Shown: positions 16,468-25,727 of the stretch, piece after piece
Numbering within the stretch: the stretch's first letter is position 1
How the letters are laid out: each line of letters starts with the position of its first letter
Source of the DNA: Sphingomonas sp. TDK1
GTDB lineage: Bacteria; Pseudomonadota; Alphaproteobacteria; Sphingomonadales; Sphingomonadaceae
Length of the DNA: 64,000 nt
NCBI RefSeq assembly: GCF_001650735.1
Contig: NZ_LXVY01000044.1
Coordinates: 1 to 64,000 of the forward strand
Direction: 5' to 3'
Program-made: the position numbers and the translations under genes
The notes under the pieces: model-generated
Told to the model about the DNA's origin: nothing
The model's database searches: none
The model's input: the letters and a program-made list of their open reading frames with translations, nothing else

Positions 16468-17073
16468 CTACCAGCGATAGTTGAAGCTGACGCTGATCCG
16501 CTTTTCCTTTTCTTTTCCGTCGCCAGGGGGCACTTCATGACGAAGCCAGCTTTCCCATAGCAAAATCGTGCCTGGTTCCGGGACTACTTCGATGAAGGGC
16601 TGGAGCGACTCTGGCGCATCGGGCCGCCGCGTCGGCGCGGCCATCATCATGGCGAGTCGCGGATCTTCCAGCTTGAGACCGCGCGCGCCCGGCGGCAGCG
16701 CGACATATACGGTGCCCGAGACGACGCTGTGCGGGTGGATGTGCGCACCGTGCCCGCCCTTGCCGTCGAGCACGTTTACCCACAGGCTGTCGAGCTTGAG
16801 CTTGCGCCCGCCCAGGTCGAACGCACACGCCTCGGCGAACTTCGCGACATGCTTGTCGAGCAACCGCTTGAGATCGGCGAAGGCCGGGTCTCGGATCGGC
16901 AGGTCGTTCAGGGAGGCATAGCTGGTGTAGCCGCGATAATGGTTCTCGCGGCACCAGCGACGCCCGGCGGTGTCGTCCTCGGCCAGTTGGAGGCATGAGG
17001 TTTCGAGATCGGCAACCAGCGCGTCGTCGCCCAGCGGCTGCTGGTAGAGCAGGGTCGAGAACAGCGTACGCAT
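16468..17073 (-). CDS. putative 2OG-Fe(II) oxygenase (TIGR02466-like)
   Basis: A 201-residue protein with a double-stranded beta-helix oxygenase signature: GAHIHPHS (His111, His113, His115) supplies the HxH part of the iron site, His179 in WLRHEVPPG the distal ligand, and Arg192 in KRISVSFNYRW the 2-oxoglutarate contact. This fits the TIGR02466 family, whose substrate is unknown to me. Its ATG shares one base with the stop of threonine ammonia-lyase (TGATG), so it is translationally coupled to that gene. Hydroxylation of an amino acid or peptide would be a guess. Confidence 0.78.
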   Translation of the reverse strand: MRTLFSTLLYQQPLGDDALVADLETSCLQLAEDDTAGRRWCRENHYRGYTSYASLNDLPIRDPAFADLKRLLDKHVAKFAEACAFDLGGRKLKLDSLWVNVLDGKGGHGAHIHPHSVVSGTVYVALPPGARGLKLEDPRLAMMMAAPTRRPDAPESLQPFIEVVPEPGTILLWESWLRHEVPPGDGKEKEKRISVSFNYRW

Positions 17074-18317
17074 CAGGCGGACTCGACCATGCTCACTTCA
17101 TATTGCGCGCGGCGCAGCGCGGTGATCAGCCGATCGAGATGGTTGCGGTCGCGAGTCTCGCACTCGATGTCGGTCACCAGCCCCTTGGCGGGCAGCGAGG
17201 TGAACACGCGCTGGTGATACACCTCGATGATGTTCACGCCCTGCTCGTGGAAGATCCGCGCGACGTGGAACAGCGCGCCCGGGCGGTCCTGCAGGCGAAT
17301 GCGCAGACGCGCGAGCCGGCCCGAGCGGGCAAGGTCGCGCAGCAGCACATTGGCGAGCAGCCGCGTATCGATATTGCCGCCGCACAGGATGGTGCCGACG
17401 GTCTTGCCCTTGAAGCGCTCCGGCTCGGAGAGCAGCGCGGCGAGGCCGGCAGCCCCTGCCCCCTCGACCACCGTCTTCTCGATCTGGAGCAGCAGGCTCA
17501 CCGACTCTTCCAGCCGGCGTTCGCCGACCAGCACGATGTCGTCGACCAGCGCCTCGACGATCTTCGCGGTGATGGTGCCGGGATACTTCACCGCGATGCC
17601 CTCGGCGAGCGTGTCGCCCGCGCACGGCATCTCGGTGTGGTGCACCCGGTTGTACATCGACGGGTAGAGCTCGGCCTGGACGCCCAGCACCTCGATCGAC
17701 CGGTCCTGCGCCTTGGCGACCACCGCCGCGCCCGAGATCAGCCCGCCGCCGCCGATCGGCACGACCAGCGTGTCGATGCCCGGCACGTCCTCGAGCAGTT
17801 CCAGCGTCGCCGTGCCCTGGCCGGCGATCACGCGGGGATCGTCGAACGGGTGGATGAAGGTGAAGCCGCGCTCCGCCTCGAGCTCGCGGGAGTGCTGGTA
17901 GGCGGCGTCGAAGGTCTCGCCGTGGAGCACGACATTGGCGCCGTGGCCTTCGGTCTGGGTGACCTTCACGATCGGCGTGTTCTTGGGCATCACGATCGTG
18001 CTGGGGATGCCCAGCCGGGTCGCGTGATAGGCCAGTCCCTGCGCATGGTTGCCGGCGGACGCCGCGATCACGCCCTTGGACCGCGCTTCGGCATCCAGTT
18101 GCAGCAGCGTGTTGAGCGCGCCGCGTTCCTTGTAGGCGGCGGTGAACTGGAGATTCTCGAACTTCAGATACACGTTCGCGCCGGTCAGCTGCGACAGCGT
18201 GCGGCTGTGCAGCGTCGGCGTGCGCACCACCGCGCCCGAAATTCGCTGGGCCGCCGCACGGACATCGTCGATCGACACGGGGAGCGAGGCGGGCGCGTTT
18301 GCTGCTTTGGTAGCCAT
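17073..18317 (-). CDS. ilvA: threonine ammonia-lyase with ACT domain
   Basis: A 414-residue PLP enzyme that converts threonine to 2-oxobutanoate and ammonia. The PLP lysine is Lys63 in FTAAYKERGA, the phosphate loop is in SAGNHAQG, and PIGGGGLISG is the glycine-rich cofactor loop. The C-terminal part from about residue 325 is a single ACT domain (RIRLQDRPGALFHVARIF), typical of the shorter IlvA/TdcB-hybrid enzymes with allosteric control. The length matches that group. It is followed in a one-base overlap by the 2OG-oxygenase-like gene and is divergent from an amidohydrolase gene with only 46 bp between starts. Confidence 0.93.
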   Translation of the reverse strand: MATKAANAPASLPVSIDDVRAAAQRISGAVVRTPTLHSRTLSQLTGANVYLKFENLQFTAAYKERGALNTLLQLDAEARSKGVIAASAGNHAQGLAYHATRLGIPSTIVMPKNTPIVKVTQTEGHGANVVLHGETFDAAYQHSRELEAERGFTFIHPFDDPRVIAGQGTATLELLEDVPGIDTLVVPIGGGGLISGAAVVAKAQDRSIEVLGVQAELYPSMYNRVHHTEMPCAGDTLAEGIAVKYPGTITAKIVEALVDDIVLVGERRLEESVSLLLQIEKTVVEGAGAAGLAALLSEPERFKGKTVGTILCGGNIDTRLLANVLLRDLARSGRLARLRIRLQDRPGALFHVARIFHEQGVNIIEVYHQRVFTSLPAKGLVTDIECETRDRNHLDRLITALRRAQYEVSMVESA

Positions 18318-18363
18318 GATCCTGCCCGCCTAGACCATCTGGCGCGGCAGGGGAACAGGCCCT

Positions 18364-20031
18364 ATGCCCGCACCCATGTTCACGCGCCTCAAGCGGCTTG
18401 CCGCCGCCACCGCCCTGCTGCTCGCGCCCGCCGCCCAGGCCGATGGAATCGTTGACAATGTCAACGGCATCACGCTCGATGCCAAGGGCGCGGTGGTGCG
18501 CTTCGAGGCGCTGCAGATCGACCCCTATGGCAAGGTGGTCGCGGTCTACGCCAAGGGGCAGAAGCGGCCCAAGAAGCTGGTCTGGCGACTGGACCTGAAG
18601 GGCGCGACGATCGTGCCGGGCATGATCGATGCGCACGGCCATTTCATGGGGCTGGGCTTCCAGCAGCTTCAGCTCGATCTGTCGGCCACCACCAGCCTTG
18701 ACGACGCCCTCGCCCGCATCGGCGACTATGCAGGCAAGAGCCGGGCGAAATGGGTGCTCGGCCGCGGCTGGAACCAGGAAGCCTGGAAGCTCGGCCGCTT
18801 CCCCACCGCCGCCGATCTCGACCGCGCGGTAAGCGATCGCCCGGTCTGGCTGGAACGGGTCGACGGCCATGCGGGCTGGGCGAACAGCAAGGCGCTCGAA
18901 CTCGCCGGCGTTAACGCCGCGACCAAGGACCCCGCCGGCGGGCGCATCGAACGCGACGCGAGCGGCAAGCCCACCGGCGTGCTGGTCGATGCCGCGACCG
19001 AGCTGGTCGCCAAGGTCGTGCCGCAGCCGACCCCGCGCGAGCGCAACGCCGCGTTCCTCGCGGCCCAGCAGAAGCTGCTCTCGCTCGGCATCACCGCCAC
19101 CGCCGACATGGGCACGACGGTCGACGACTGGGAGACGATGCGCGGCATGGCCGATATCGGCCAGCTCCACCTCCGCATCCTGAGCTATGCGCACGGCGTC
19201 GACACCGCGCTTCGCGTGGCGGGCGCCGGGCCGACGCCCTGGCTCTATGGCGACCGGCTGCGGATGGGCGGCATCAAGCTCTATGCCGATGGCGCGCTCG
19301 GTTCGCGCGGGGCGTGGCTCAAGGCCGATTACAGCGACGCGCCGGGCAACAAGGGGCTGGGCTTCCTCACCGACGACCAGCTGCTCAACCTGATGGCGCG
19401 CGGCGCGATGGACAATTTCCAGCTCGCCGTCCACGCGATCGGCGACCGTGCGAACCAGCAGGTGCTCGACGCGATCGAGATCCTGTCCGAGACCTACAAG
19501 GGCGATCGCCGCTGGCGGATCGAGCATGCCCAGATCATCGATCCCAAGGACCTGCCGCGCTTCGCCAAGCTGGGCGCGATCGCCTCGATGCAGCCGGTCC
19601 ACCAGACCAGCGACCGGACGATGGCCGAGGCCCGGCTGGGGCAGGACCGGCTCGCCGGTGCCTATGCCTGGAAGACGATGCTCCGCGACGGGACGCACCT
19701 GGCCTTCGGCTCGGACTATCCGGTCGAGAGCCCCGATCCCTGGGCGGGCTGGGCGGCAAGCTTCACCCGTCAGGATGCGAGCGGCAACCCGCCGGGTGGC
19801 TGGCGCCCCGAGGAGAAGCTGACCCGTGAGGAAGGCTGGGCGGGCTTCACCATCGGCGCGGCCTATGCCGGCTTCGCCGACGACAAGATCGGGCGGCTGG
19901 CCCCGGGGCTGTGGGCCGACTTCCTGATCCTCGACCGCGACCCGCTGACCGTCTCGCCCGCCGAGCTGCGCGGCACCAAGGTGGTCGAGACCTGGGTCGG
20001 CGGCCGCCGCGCCTGGGGCGCGAAGCCCTAG
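18364..20031 (+). CDS. exported metal-dependent amidohydrolase, YtcJ-like
   Basis: A 555-residue amidohydrolase with a signal peptide (LKRLAAATALLLAPAAQA). The metal ligands of the amidohydrolase barrel are visible: DAHGHF (HxH) near residue 91, AVHAIGDRANQQVLDA, RIEHAQII and the Asp in AFGSDYPVESPDPW. The C-terminal IGRLAPGLWADFLILDRDP closes the barrel-flanking domain. This is the YtcJ subgroup, with substrates that may be amides or N-acyl compounds but are generally unknown. Start 18364 or 18376 are both possible. An HPP membrane protein gene follows within 6 bases, so they are likely co-transcribed. Confidence 0.87.
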   Translation: MPAPMFTRLKRLAAATALLLAPAAQADGIVDNVNGITLDAKGAVVRFEALQIDPYGKVVAVYAKGQKRPKKLVWRLDLKGATIVPGMIDAHGHFMGLGFQQLQLDLSATTSLDDALARIGDYAGKSRAKWVLGRGWNQEAWKLGRFPTAADLDRAVSDRPVWLERVDGHAGWANSKALELAGVNAATKDPAGGRIERDASGKPTGVLVDAATELVAKVVPQPTPRERNAAFLAAQQKLLSLGITATADMGTTVDDWETMRGMADIGQLHLRILSYAHGVDTALRVAGAGPTPWLYGDRLRMGGIKLYADGALGSRGAWLKADYSDAPGNKGLGFLTDDQLLNLMARGAMDNFQLAVHAIGDRANQQVLDAIEILSETYKGDRRWRIEHAQIIDPKDLPRFAKLGAIASMQPVHQTSDRTMAEARLGQDRLAGAYAWKTMLRDGTHLAFGSDYPVESPDPWAGWAASFTRQDASGNPPGGWRPEEKLTREEGWAGFTIGAAYAGFADDKIGRLAPGLWADFLILDRDPLTVSPAELRGTKVVETWVGGRRAWGAKP

Positions 20032-20036
20032 GCCCC

Positions 20037-20684
20037 ATGTTCCGGCTGGCGATGGCCGGCGCGCAGTGGCGCGGCCGGATCGGCGCGGCGCTGGGTGGCG
20101 CGATCGGCATCGGGGCGACCGCCTGGGTATCGGCGCTGGTCGGTTTCGACCGCACGACGGCGATCCTGCTCGCGGCGCCGATCGGCGCCTCGGCGGTGCT
20201 GGTGTTCGCGGTGCCGTCGAGCCCGCTGGCACAGCCCTGGCGCGTGATCGGCGGGAACGGGATTTCGGCGCTGGTCGGGCTGGCGGTGGCGTGGTCGCTG
20301 GGGCATGGCGCGCTCGCGGCGGGGGCCGCGGTGGGGCTGGCGATCCTAGCGATGTCGCTGACCCGCAGTCTGCACCCGCCGGGCGGCGGCACGGTGCTGC
20401 TGCCGGTGCTCGCGCCCGCGGTGCTGGCAAAGGGACTCGGCTTCGTGCTGCTGCCGATCGGGCTAAACGCGGTGCTGCTGACGCTGTGCGGGGTGCTGGT
20501 CCATCGCTTCACCGGCCACAGCTACCCGCACCGGGCGCAGCCGGCGCCGCCTGCGCCGGGCCTGTTGCCGGCGGATATCGACGCGGCGCTGGAGGAATCC
20601 GGCGAGGCCTTCGACGTCAGCCGCGAGGATCTGCTCGCGCTGCTCGCCCGCGCCGAAAACAATGCGGCAGCGCGACGCGGGTAA
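20037..20684 (+). CDS. HPP family membrane protein
   Basis: A 215-residue membrane protein with about five helices and the family's namesake motif in SLTRSLHPPGGGTVLLPVL. The charged cytoplasmic tail (ADIDAALEESGEAFDVSRED) is also usual. HPP proteins of cyanobacteria and plants have been linked to nitrite transport; that role is not established for this group. The ATG lies 5 bases after the amidohydrolase stop. It is followed by a long inverted repeat at the convergent boundary with dgkA. Confidence 0.85.
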   Translation: MFRLAMAGAQWRGRIGAALGGAIGIGATAWVSALVGFDRTTAILLAAPIGASAVLVFAVPSSPLAQPWRVIGGNGISALVGLAVAWSLGHGALAAGAAVGLAILAMSLTRSLHPPGGGTVLLPVLAPAVLAKGLGFVLLPIGLNAVLLTLCGVLVHRFTGHSYPHRAQPAPPAPGLLPADIDAALEESGEAFDVSREDLLALLARAENNAAARRG

Positions 20685-20692
20685 AGCAAGCA

Positions 20693-20804
20693 AAAGCCCC
20701 TCCCCTTCAGGGGAGGGGTTGGGGTGGGGGATGACCGACCAGCCGAGGACTCGCTTCCAGCTCAGGCCCCACCCCCAGCCCCTCCCCTGAAGGGGAGGGG
20801 CTTT
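20693..20804. repeat. 112-bp near-perfect inverted repeat between convergent genes
   Basis: The left arm at 20693-20729 and the right arm at 20767-20804 are almost exact reverse complements (blocks CCCCTCCCCTTCAGGGGAGG and its complement plus GGTTGGGGTGGGG). Each arm is itself a hairpin. Flanking AAAGC/GCTTT gives T-runs in both directions, so it can act as a bidirectional terminator for the HPP gene and dgkA. It belongs to the GC-rich palindromic repeats typical of this genome. Confidence 0.8.
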
Positions 20805-20805
20805 C

Positions 20806-21210
20806 TTAGGTCAGTGCCCGCAACAACGGCGGGCCCAGCGTAAACACCCCGATCGCCGCCGCCGCGAGCGTTGCCACCAGCACCCCGCCCGCCGCCAGAT
20901 CCTTGATCCGGCCGATCGCGGGATCGAAGTCCGGACAGATCCGGTCACACAGATCCTCGATCGCCGTGTTGAACGCCTCGGCCAACCAGACCAGCGCAAT
21001 CGCCAGCACAAGCCAGCGCCATTCTGCCGACGACAGTCGCAGGACGGCGCCGACAGCTACCGCACAAAGCGAAGCCGCCAGATGCACCCGGGCATTATGC
21101 TCCTCGCGCACCAGCACGCGCAGTCCTCGAATCGCGTAGCGGAAGCTCTTCAGGCGCGCGGAAATGCTGAAGCCCTTTCGGGAGGTTTGTCGGTCCTTGG
21201 GCAGCGTCAT
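20806..21210 (-). CDS. dgkA: diacylglycerol kinase family protein
   Basis: A 134-residue membrane kinase with three helices. The family motif is in EAFNTAIEDLCDRI followed by IGRIKDLAAGGVL, matching the E-x-NTAIE and K-D-x3-G/A-A elements of DgkA/undecaprenol kinase. It phosphorylates diacylglycerol or undecaprenol in the inner membrane. Start 21210 (MTLPKDRQTSR) fits the family; the frame upstream is not conserved. It stands alone downstream of ctrA across a strong terminator. Confidence 0.88.
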   Translation of the reverse strand: MTLPKDRQTSRKGFSISARLKSFRYAIRGLRVLVREEHNARVHLAASLCAVAVGAVLRLSSAEWRWLVLAIALVWLAEAFNTAIEDLCDRICPDFDPAIGRIKDLAAGGVLVATLAAAAIGVFTLGPPLLRALT

Positions 21211-21256
21211 CCGACCAGCGTGGCAGATCCGCCCCCACGCCGCCACCCCCGAAACG

Positions 21257-21290
21257 AAAAGGCCGCCGCCACCCGAAGGTGACGACGGCC
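21257..21290 (-). terminator. intrinsic terminator after ctrA
   Basis: On the minus strand a 13-bp stem with two G-U/G-T positions (GGCCGTCGTCACC, loop TTCG, GGTGGCGGCGGCC) is followed by TTTTCG. The UUCG tetraloop and the T-run make this a confident terminator. Confidence 0.87.
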
Positions 21291-21315
21291 CCGCCCCTGC
21301 GTGATCTTGGATAAA

Positions 21316-22023
<708 letters not shown>

Positions 22024-22084
22024 TGCCGGTTCCCCTGTCCACACCACACGACGTGCCCCGATGCCCGACGCGCTGGACGCTTCA

Positions 22085-22157
22085 TTAACCTAAGCGTCAA
22101 TGAAGCCAAAAGGTTAATTTCCCGTAAGCCGGGCGGTTCCGCAAGCCCTGTGGAATC
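22085..22157 (-). promoter_or_regulatory. candidate ctrA control region
   Basis: Upstream of ctrA are an inverted pair of half-sites, TTAACC (22085-22090) and GGTTAA (22112-22117), and a GAATC (22153-22157) that fits the CcrM methylation sequence GANTC. TTAA half-sites are the core of CtrA boxes; TTAA at 22114-22117 is followed after 7 bases by TAAG, an imperfect second half. Autoregulation is expected from other CtrA genes but not proven here. Confidence 0.45.
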
Positions 22158-23227
22158 TACGCATCGGGTTCGACCGTATCCGGTGAATCATGGGGCCTTA
22201 CCTCGATATCTTCCCCAAGAACCTCACGTAGATACAGGCTGCGCACCAGCGTGAAGATTACCACCAGCAGGGCGGCCGAGAAGAACAGACCGAACAGGCC
22301 GAAGACGAAGCCGATGCCGATGATCGCGAATAGGGTGACCGCCGGCGGAATGGAGATCACGCGACTCTGGACGAACGGCGTCAGGAAGTTCGTCTGGATG
22401 ATTCGCACGCCCGCAAACACGAACAGACATCCGATCAACGCCCCCGGACCACCCGTGGCCGCAAGGCCGAGCGCCGGCAGCATGGCAGCGGTGGGACCGA
22501 CATAGGGAATGAACTCGCTGAGCCCCGCCAGCAGCCCGAGTGCCGCCGGCGACGGCACGCCCGCGATCCACAGGCCCACCCCCACCAGCAGGCCCATGCT
22601 CGTCATCAGGATCAGCTGGGTGCGCAGCCAGAGCCGCAAGGTCGTGCCCACGTCCGCCAGCGCATCGGCGATCGCATCGCGCGTGTCCCCCTTCGGCGCC
22701 AGCAGCAGAAGGCCGCGCAGATAGACGCCGGGATCGGCGGCCATGAACAAGGCGCCCACCAGCAGCAGCAGCGCATTCAGGAAAAGCTCGAAGGAACCCA
22801 GCGCGAAACCGCTCGCATCGCGCGCCACGCGGGAACCGGCAAAGGCCACCTCGGCTGCGTCATAGAATTTGGCGGCAACAGGACTTTCCTGTGCCCATGC
22901 CTTTAGGCGTGCGACCAGTTGCGGGATGGAGCGCACCAGCGCCTCCACCTGCGGACCGAACTGCACCGCGAACAGCCAGACGAGGAAGGCGATCGCCGCG
23001 AGGACGCTCAGCATCGAGGCGACCACCGACCAGCGCTTCGGCACGCCCAGCTGCGCATAGCGATCGGCAATGGCGCGGATGACGACCGCGCCCAGCACGG
23101 CGCCGAAGGTGAGGATCAGGAGATCGGCCGCGCGCACCAGCGCGACCACCACCGCACCAACGGTGAGCAGGATCAGGACGCGGCGGATAAACCGCGCATC
23201 GGCATCATCGGGAACGAGGCGCTTCAC
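22157..23227 (-). CDS. AI-2E family transporter-like membrane protein
   Basis: A 356-residue membrane protein with about eight helices of the AI-2E/PerM family. Landmarks are ADPGVYLRGLLLLAPKG, LSEFIPYVGPTAAMLPAL and the late helix VIGIGFVF-like segment IGIGFVFGLFGLFFSAALLV. Substrates in this family are uncertain; some members exchange Na+/H+ or export small molecules. The GTG at 23227 is taken as start because it overlaps the LysR stop by 4 bases (GTGA) and gives a family-like N-terminus (VKRLVPDDADARFIRR). It is thus coupled to the upstream LysR gene. Confidence 0.85.
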   Translation of the reverse strand: MKRLVPDDADARFIRRVLILLTVGAVVVALVRAADLLILTFGAVLGAVVIRAIADRYAQLGVPKRWSVVASMLSVLAAIAFLVWLFAVQFGPQVEALVRSIPQLVARLKAWAQESPVAAKFYDAAEVAFAGSRVARDASGFALGSFELFLNALLLLVGALFMAADPGVYLRGLLLLAPKGDTRDAIADALADVGTTLRLWLRTQLILMTSMGLLVGVGLWIAGVPSPAALGLLAGLSEFIPYVGPTAAMLPALGLAATGGPGALIGCLFVFAGVRIIQTNFLTPFVQSRVISIPPAVTLFAIIGIGFVFGLFGLFFSAALLVVIFTLVRSLYLREVLGEDIEVRPHDSPDTVEPDA

Positions 23228-24135
23228 GCCTCCCGAACGCAGATGCTGCGCAACCGCTCCGTCAGAAAATCGATCAGCGTTTCGACGCGCACGGGGCGAC
23301 GCGATCCCGGCGGCGTGACCAGGTGCAGACCTACCGATCCGGCCACCCAATCGGCCAGGATCGGCTCCAGCCGCCCTGCGCCGATATCGGCATCGACCAA
23401 GAAGCCGGGCAGCCGGGCGATCCCCAGTCCCGCTCGCAGCGCAGGGAGCATCGCTTCCCCGTTATCGGTGCGCAGCGGCCCATCGACCCGCACCGCCGCC
23501 TCCTCGCCGCCCGCCTTCTTGAACCGCCAGACACCGGGCGTCGCGGTATTGGTGTAGACGAAGCAGGCATGGTGGGCGAGATCGGCCGGATGCTGCGGGC
23601 GCCCGGCGCGGTCGAGATAGGACGGCGCCGCCACGAGATGAATGCCGACCGGCCCCAGCCGGCGGGCACGCAGTGAGCTGTCGGGCAGTTCGGCTATGCG
23701 CAGCGCGACGTCGATGCCTTCGCCGACGATGTCGATGAAGGCGTCCGACAAGGTGAGCTCGACCTTGATTTGCGGGTGCGCGGTCATGAATTCGGCCAGC
23801 ACGCCGGAAAGGTGGCGCGCGCCGAAGGTGAGCGGCGCCGCGAGCCGCACCACGCCGGAAGGGGCGCTGGCCGATTCGAACGCGGCTTCCTCCGCCGACT
23901 GGCCGTCTTCCAGGATGCGCTGGGCATGCTCGGCGAGCTGCTGCCCGCTGTCGGTGAGCGTCAGCCGGCGCGAGGTGCGGTGGAACAGCGCGGTGCCCAG
24001 CCGCTCTTCCAGCCGCGTGATCGCCTTGGATACCGTCGCCTTGGAGACACCCAGCGCCAGTGCCGCGCCGCTGAACGAGCGATGCTCCACCACGCTGGCG
24101 AACACCGCCCAGGCCTCGAAATCCGGTAGCTTCAT
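23224..24135 (-). CDS. LysR family transcriptional regulator
   Basis: A 303-residue LysR regulator of the AaeR/CrgA-like subgroup. The helix-turn-helix is at the N-terminus (FASVVEHRSFSGAALALGVS, then KATVSKAITRLEERLGTALF, HRTSRRLTLTDSG), with the effector domain following. It is divergent from the pirin-wrbA genes with 113 bp between starts, the classical layout for a LysR regulator and its target. It is coupled to the AI-2E-type permease downstream. The likely signal is an electrophile or quinone, inferred from the targets. Confidence 0.9.
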   Translation of the reverse strand: MKLPDFEAWAVFASVVEHRSFSGAALALGVSKATVSKAITRLEERLGTALFHRTSRRLTLTDSGQQLAEHAQRILEDGQSAEEAAFESASAPSGVVRLAAPLTFGARHLSGVLAEFMTAHPQIKVELTLSDAFIDIVGEGIDVALRIAELPDSSLRARRLGPVGIHLVAAPSYLDRAGRPQHPADLAHHACFVYTNTATPGVWRFKKAGGEEAAVRVDGPLRTDNGEAMLPALRAGLGIARLPGFLVDADIGAGRLEPILADWVAGSVGLHLVTPPGSRRPVRVETLIDFLTERLRSICVREA

Positions 24136-24248
24136 CCCCGCCCCTCCTGATCGGGCAAAGCCATATCATGAAACGATCAGTTTCCAACGTTTCCGTTTAC
24201 GCGACGATGCCGATCCCTATCTTGGCGGCAACACATGGGAGATCAGCG

Positions 24249-24947
24249 ATGATCGACAAACGCAGTTTCGAAAGCCTGGGCGGCGCCGATCACGGCTGGC
24301 TCAAGGCCAAGCACCATTTCAGTTTCGCTGACTATTACGACCCGTCCCGGATGGGCTGGGGCGCGCTTCGGGTGTGGAACGACGACGAGATCGCCCCCAA
24401 CTCGGGCTTCCCGCCGCACCCGCACCAGAACATGGAAATCATCACCTATGTCCGCTCGGGTGCGATCACCCACCAGGACTCGATGGGCAACAAGGGCCGC
24501 ACCGAGGCGGGCGACGTGCAGGTGATGAGCGCGGGCACCGGCGTGCGGCACGCGGAATATAATCTCGAGCCGGAGACGACCCGGATCTTCCAGATCTGGA
24601 TCCTGCCGCGCGAGGCCGGCGGCCAGCCGAGCTGGGGCGCCAAGCCCTTCCCCAAGGGCGATCGTTCGGGCCGCTTCGTCACGCTGGCCTCGGGCTTCGC
24701 GAACGACAAGGACGCCCTGCCGATCCGCGCCGACGCCCGCGTGCTGGGCGCCACGCTCAAGGCGGGCGAAAGCGTACCCTATACCGTAGGTGAGGGTCGC
24801 CACGCGTATCTTGTACCGGCGGTTGGTTCGATCAACCTTGATGGTGATCGCGTCGATGCACGGGATGGGGCAGCCCTGTCGGGTGGCCAGACCGTGACGA
24901 TCACCGCGATCGAAGATGCCGAAATCGTCCTCGTCGACGCCGAGTAA
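24249..24947 (+). CDS. pirin family protein (quercetinase-like)
   Basis: A 232-residue bicupin. The metal site of the N-terminal cupin is visible: [16 protein letters not shown] (two His and Glu of the H-x-H...E/H set) and [10 protein letters not shown]. Related YhhW-type pirins show quercetin 2,3-dioxygenase activity in vitro. Start 24249 ([18 protein letters not shown]) is chosen for the family N-terminus; GGGAG is upstream. It is followed by wrbA and divergent from a LysR regulator, suggesting quinone or flavonoid detoxification. Confidence 0.9.
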   Translation: MIDKRSFESLGGADHGWLKAKHHFSFADYYDPSRMGWGALRVWNDDEIAPNSGFPPHPHQNMEIITYVRSGAITHQDSMGNKGRTEAGDVQVMSAGTGVRHAEYNLEPETTRIFQIWILPREAGGQPSWGAKPFPKGDRSGRFVTLASGFANDKDALPIRADARVLGATLKAGESVPYTVGEGRHAYLVPAVGSINLDGDRVDARDGAALSGGQTVTITAIEDAEIVLVDAE

Positions 24948-24958
24948 CCCTTTCCCCA

Positions 24959-24985
24959 GGGGGCGGCCTACCCGCCCCCCTTTCT
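24959..24985 (+). terminator. hairpin between pirin and wrbA
   Basis: GGGGGCGG (24959-24966), loop CCTAC, CCGCCCCC (24972-24979), then CTTTCTT. This is a short but stable stem with a weak T-run; it probably attenuates rather than blocks read-through into wrbA. Confidence 0.55.
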
Positions 24986-25006
24986 TCCCATGACAGGAAC
25001 ATCGCC

Positions 25007-25609
25007 ATGACCAAGATCCTCGTCCTCTACTACTCGTCCTACGGCCATATCGCGCAGATGGCCGATGCCGTCGCCGAAGGCGCACGCAGCGCCGGTGCCA
25101 CCGTCGACGTCCGCCGCGTCGCCGAGACCGCGCCGTTCGACGTCGCCCAGGCTGCCGGCTTCCGCGTCGACGAGAGCCACCCGGTGCTCGACGACGTCAA
25201 CCAGCTGGCGCAGTATGACGGCATCATCGTCGGCACCCCCACCCGTTTCGGCCGCATGGCCAGCCAGATGGCGGCATTCTGGGACAAGGCCGGCGGCGTG
25301 TGGTTCCAGGGCCAGCTGAACGGCAAGGTCGGCGGCGCCTTCACCTCGACCGCGTCGCAGCATGGCGGCAACGAGACCACGCTGTTCTCGATCATCACCA
25401 ACCTGCTGCACTTCGGCATGACCATCGTCGGCCTCGACTATGGCTATCAGGGCCAGGGCGGCGTGGACGAAGTGAAGGGCGGCTCGCCCTATGGCGCGAC
25501 CACCATCGCCGACGGTGACGGCAGCCGCCTGCCGAGCGCAGCCGAGCTGGACGGCGCCCGCTACCAGGGTCGCCGCATCGCCGAGACCGCTGCGAAGCTG
25601 AAGGCGTAA
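25007..25609 (+). CDS. wrbA: NAD(P)H:quinone oxidoreductase, WrbA type IV
   Basis: A 200-residue flavodoxin-like enzyme that reduces quinones by two electrons and so avoids semiquinone radicals. FMN-binding landmarks are [51 protein letters not shown] and [17 protein letters not shown], all standard for WrbA. Length is normal. It lies 59 bp after pirin and is followed by a clean terminator, so pirin and wrbA form a small unit under the divergent LysR gene. Confidence 0.95.
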   Translation: MTKILVLYYSSYGHIAQMADAVAEGARSAGATVDVRRVAETAPFDVAQAAGFRVDESHPVLDDVNQLAQYDGIIVGTPTRFGRMASQMAAFWDKAGGVWFQGQLNGKVGGAFTSTASQHGGNETTLFSIITNLLHFGMTIVGLDYGYQGQGGVDEVKGGSPYGATTIADGDGSRLPSAAELDGARYQGRRIAETAAKLKA

Positions 25610-25654
25610 CCCCTCGACGACCGCGCCCGTCGCGTATCGCGCGGTCCACAAAGG

Positions 25655-25684
25655 ACGGCCGGAGCCCCGCTCCGGCCGTTTTTG
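25655..25684 (+). terminator. intrinsic terminator after wrbA
   Basis: A 10-bp perfect stem, ACGGCCGGAG (25655-25664) and CTCCGGCCGT (25670-25679), with a 5-base loop, ends in a run of five T (25679-25683). Confidence 0.88.
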
Positions 25685-25727
25685 CATCCGGGCTCGCGCA
25701 TTTCGCCCGGCGCGCTATATCCCGCCC

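Noticed and set aside
17098-20430. A 1110-codon open frame on the minus strand
   Set aside because: It lies opposite the amidohydrolase and HPP genes and out of frame within threonine ammonia-lyase. Its protein is Arg/Ala/Pro-rich with no fold signature; the overlapped genes have clear motifs. Long antisense frames are common in DNA this GC-rich.
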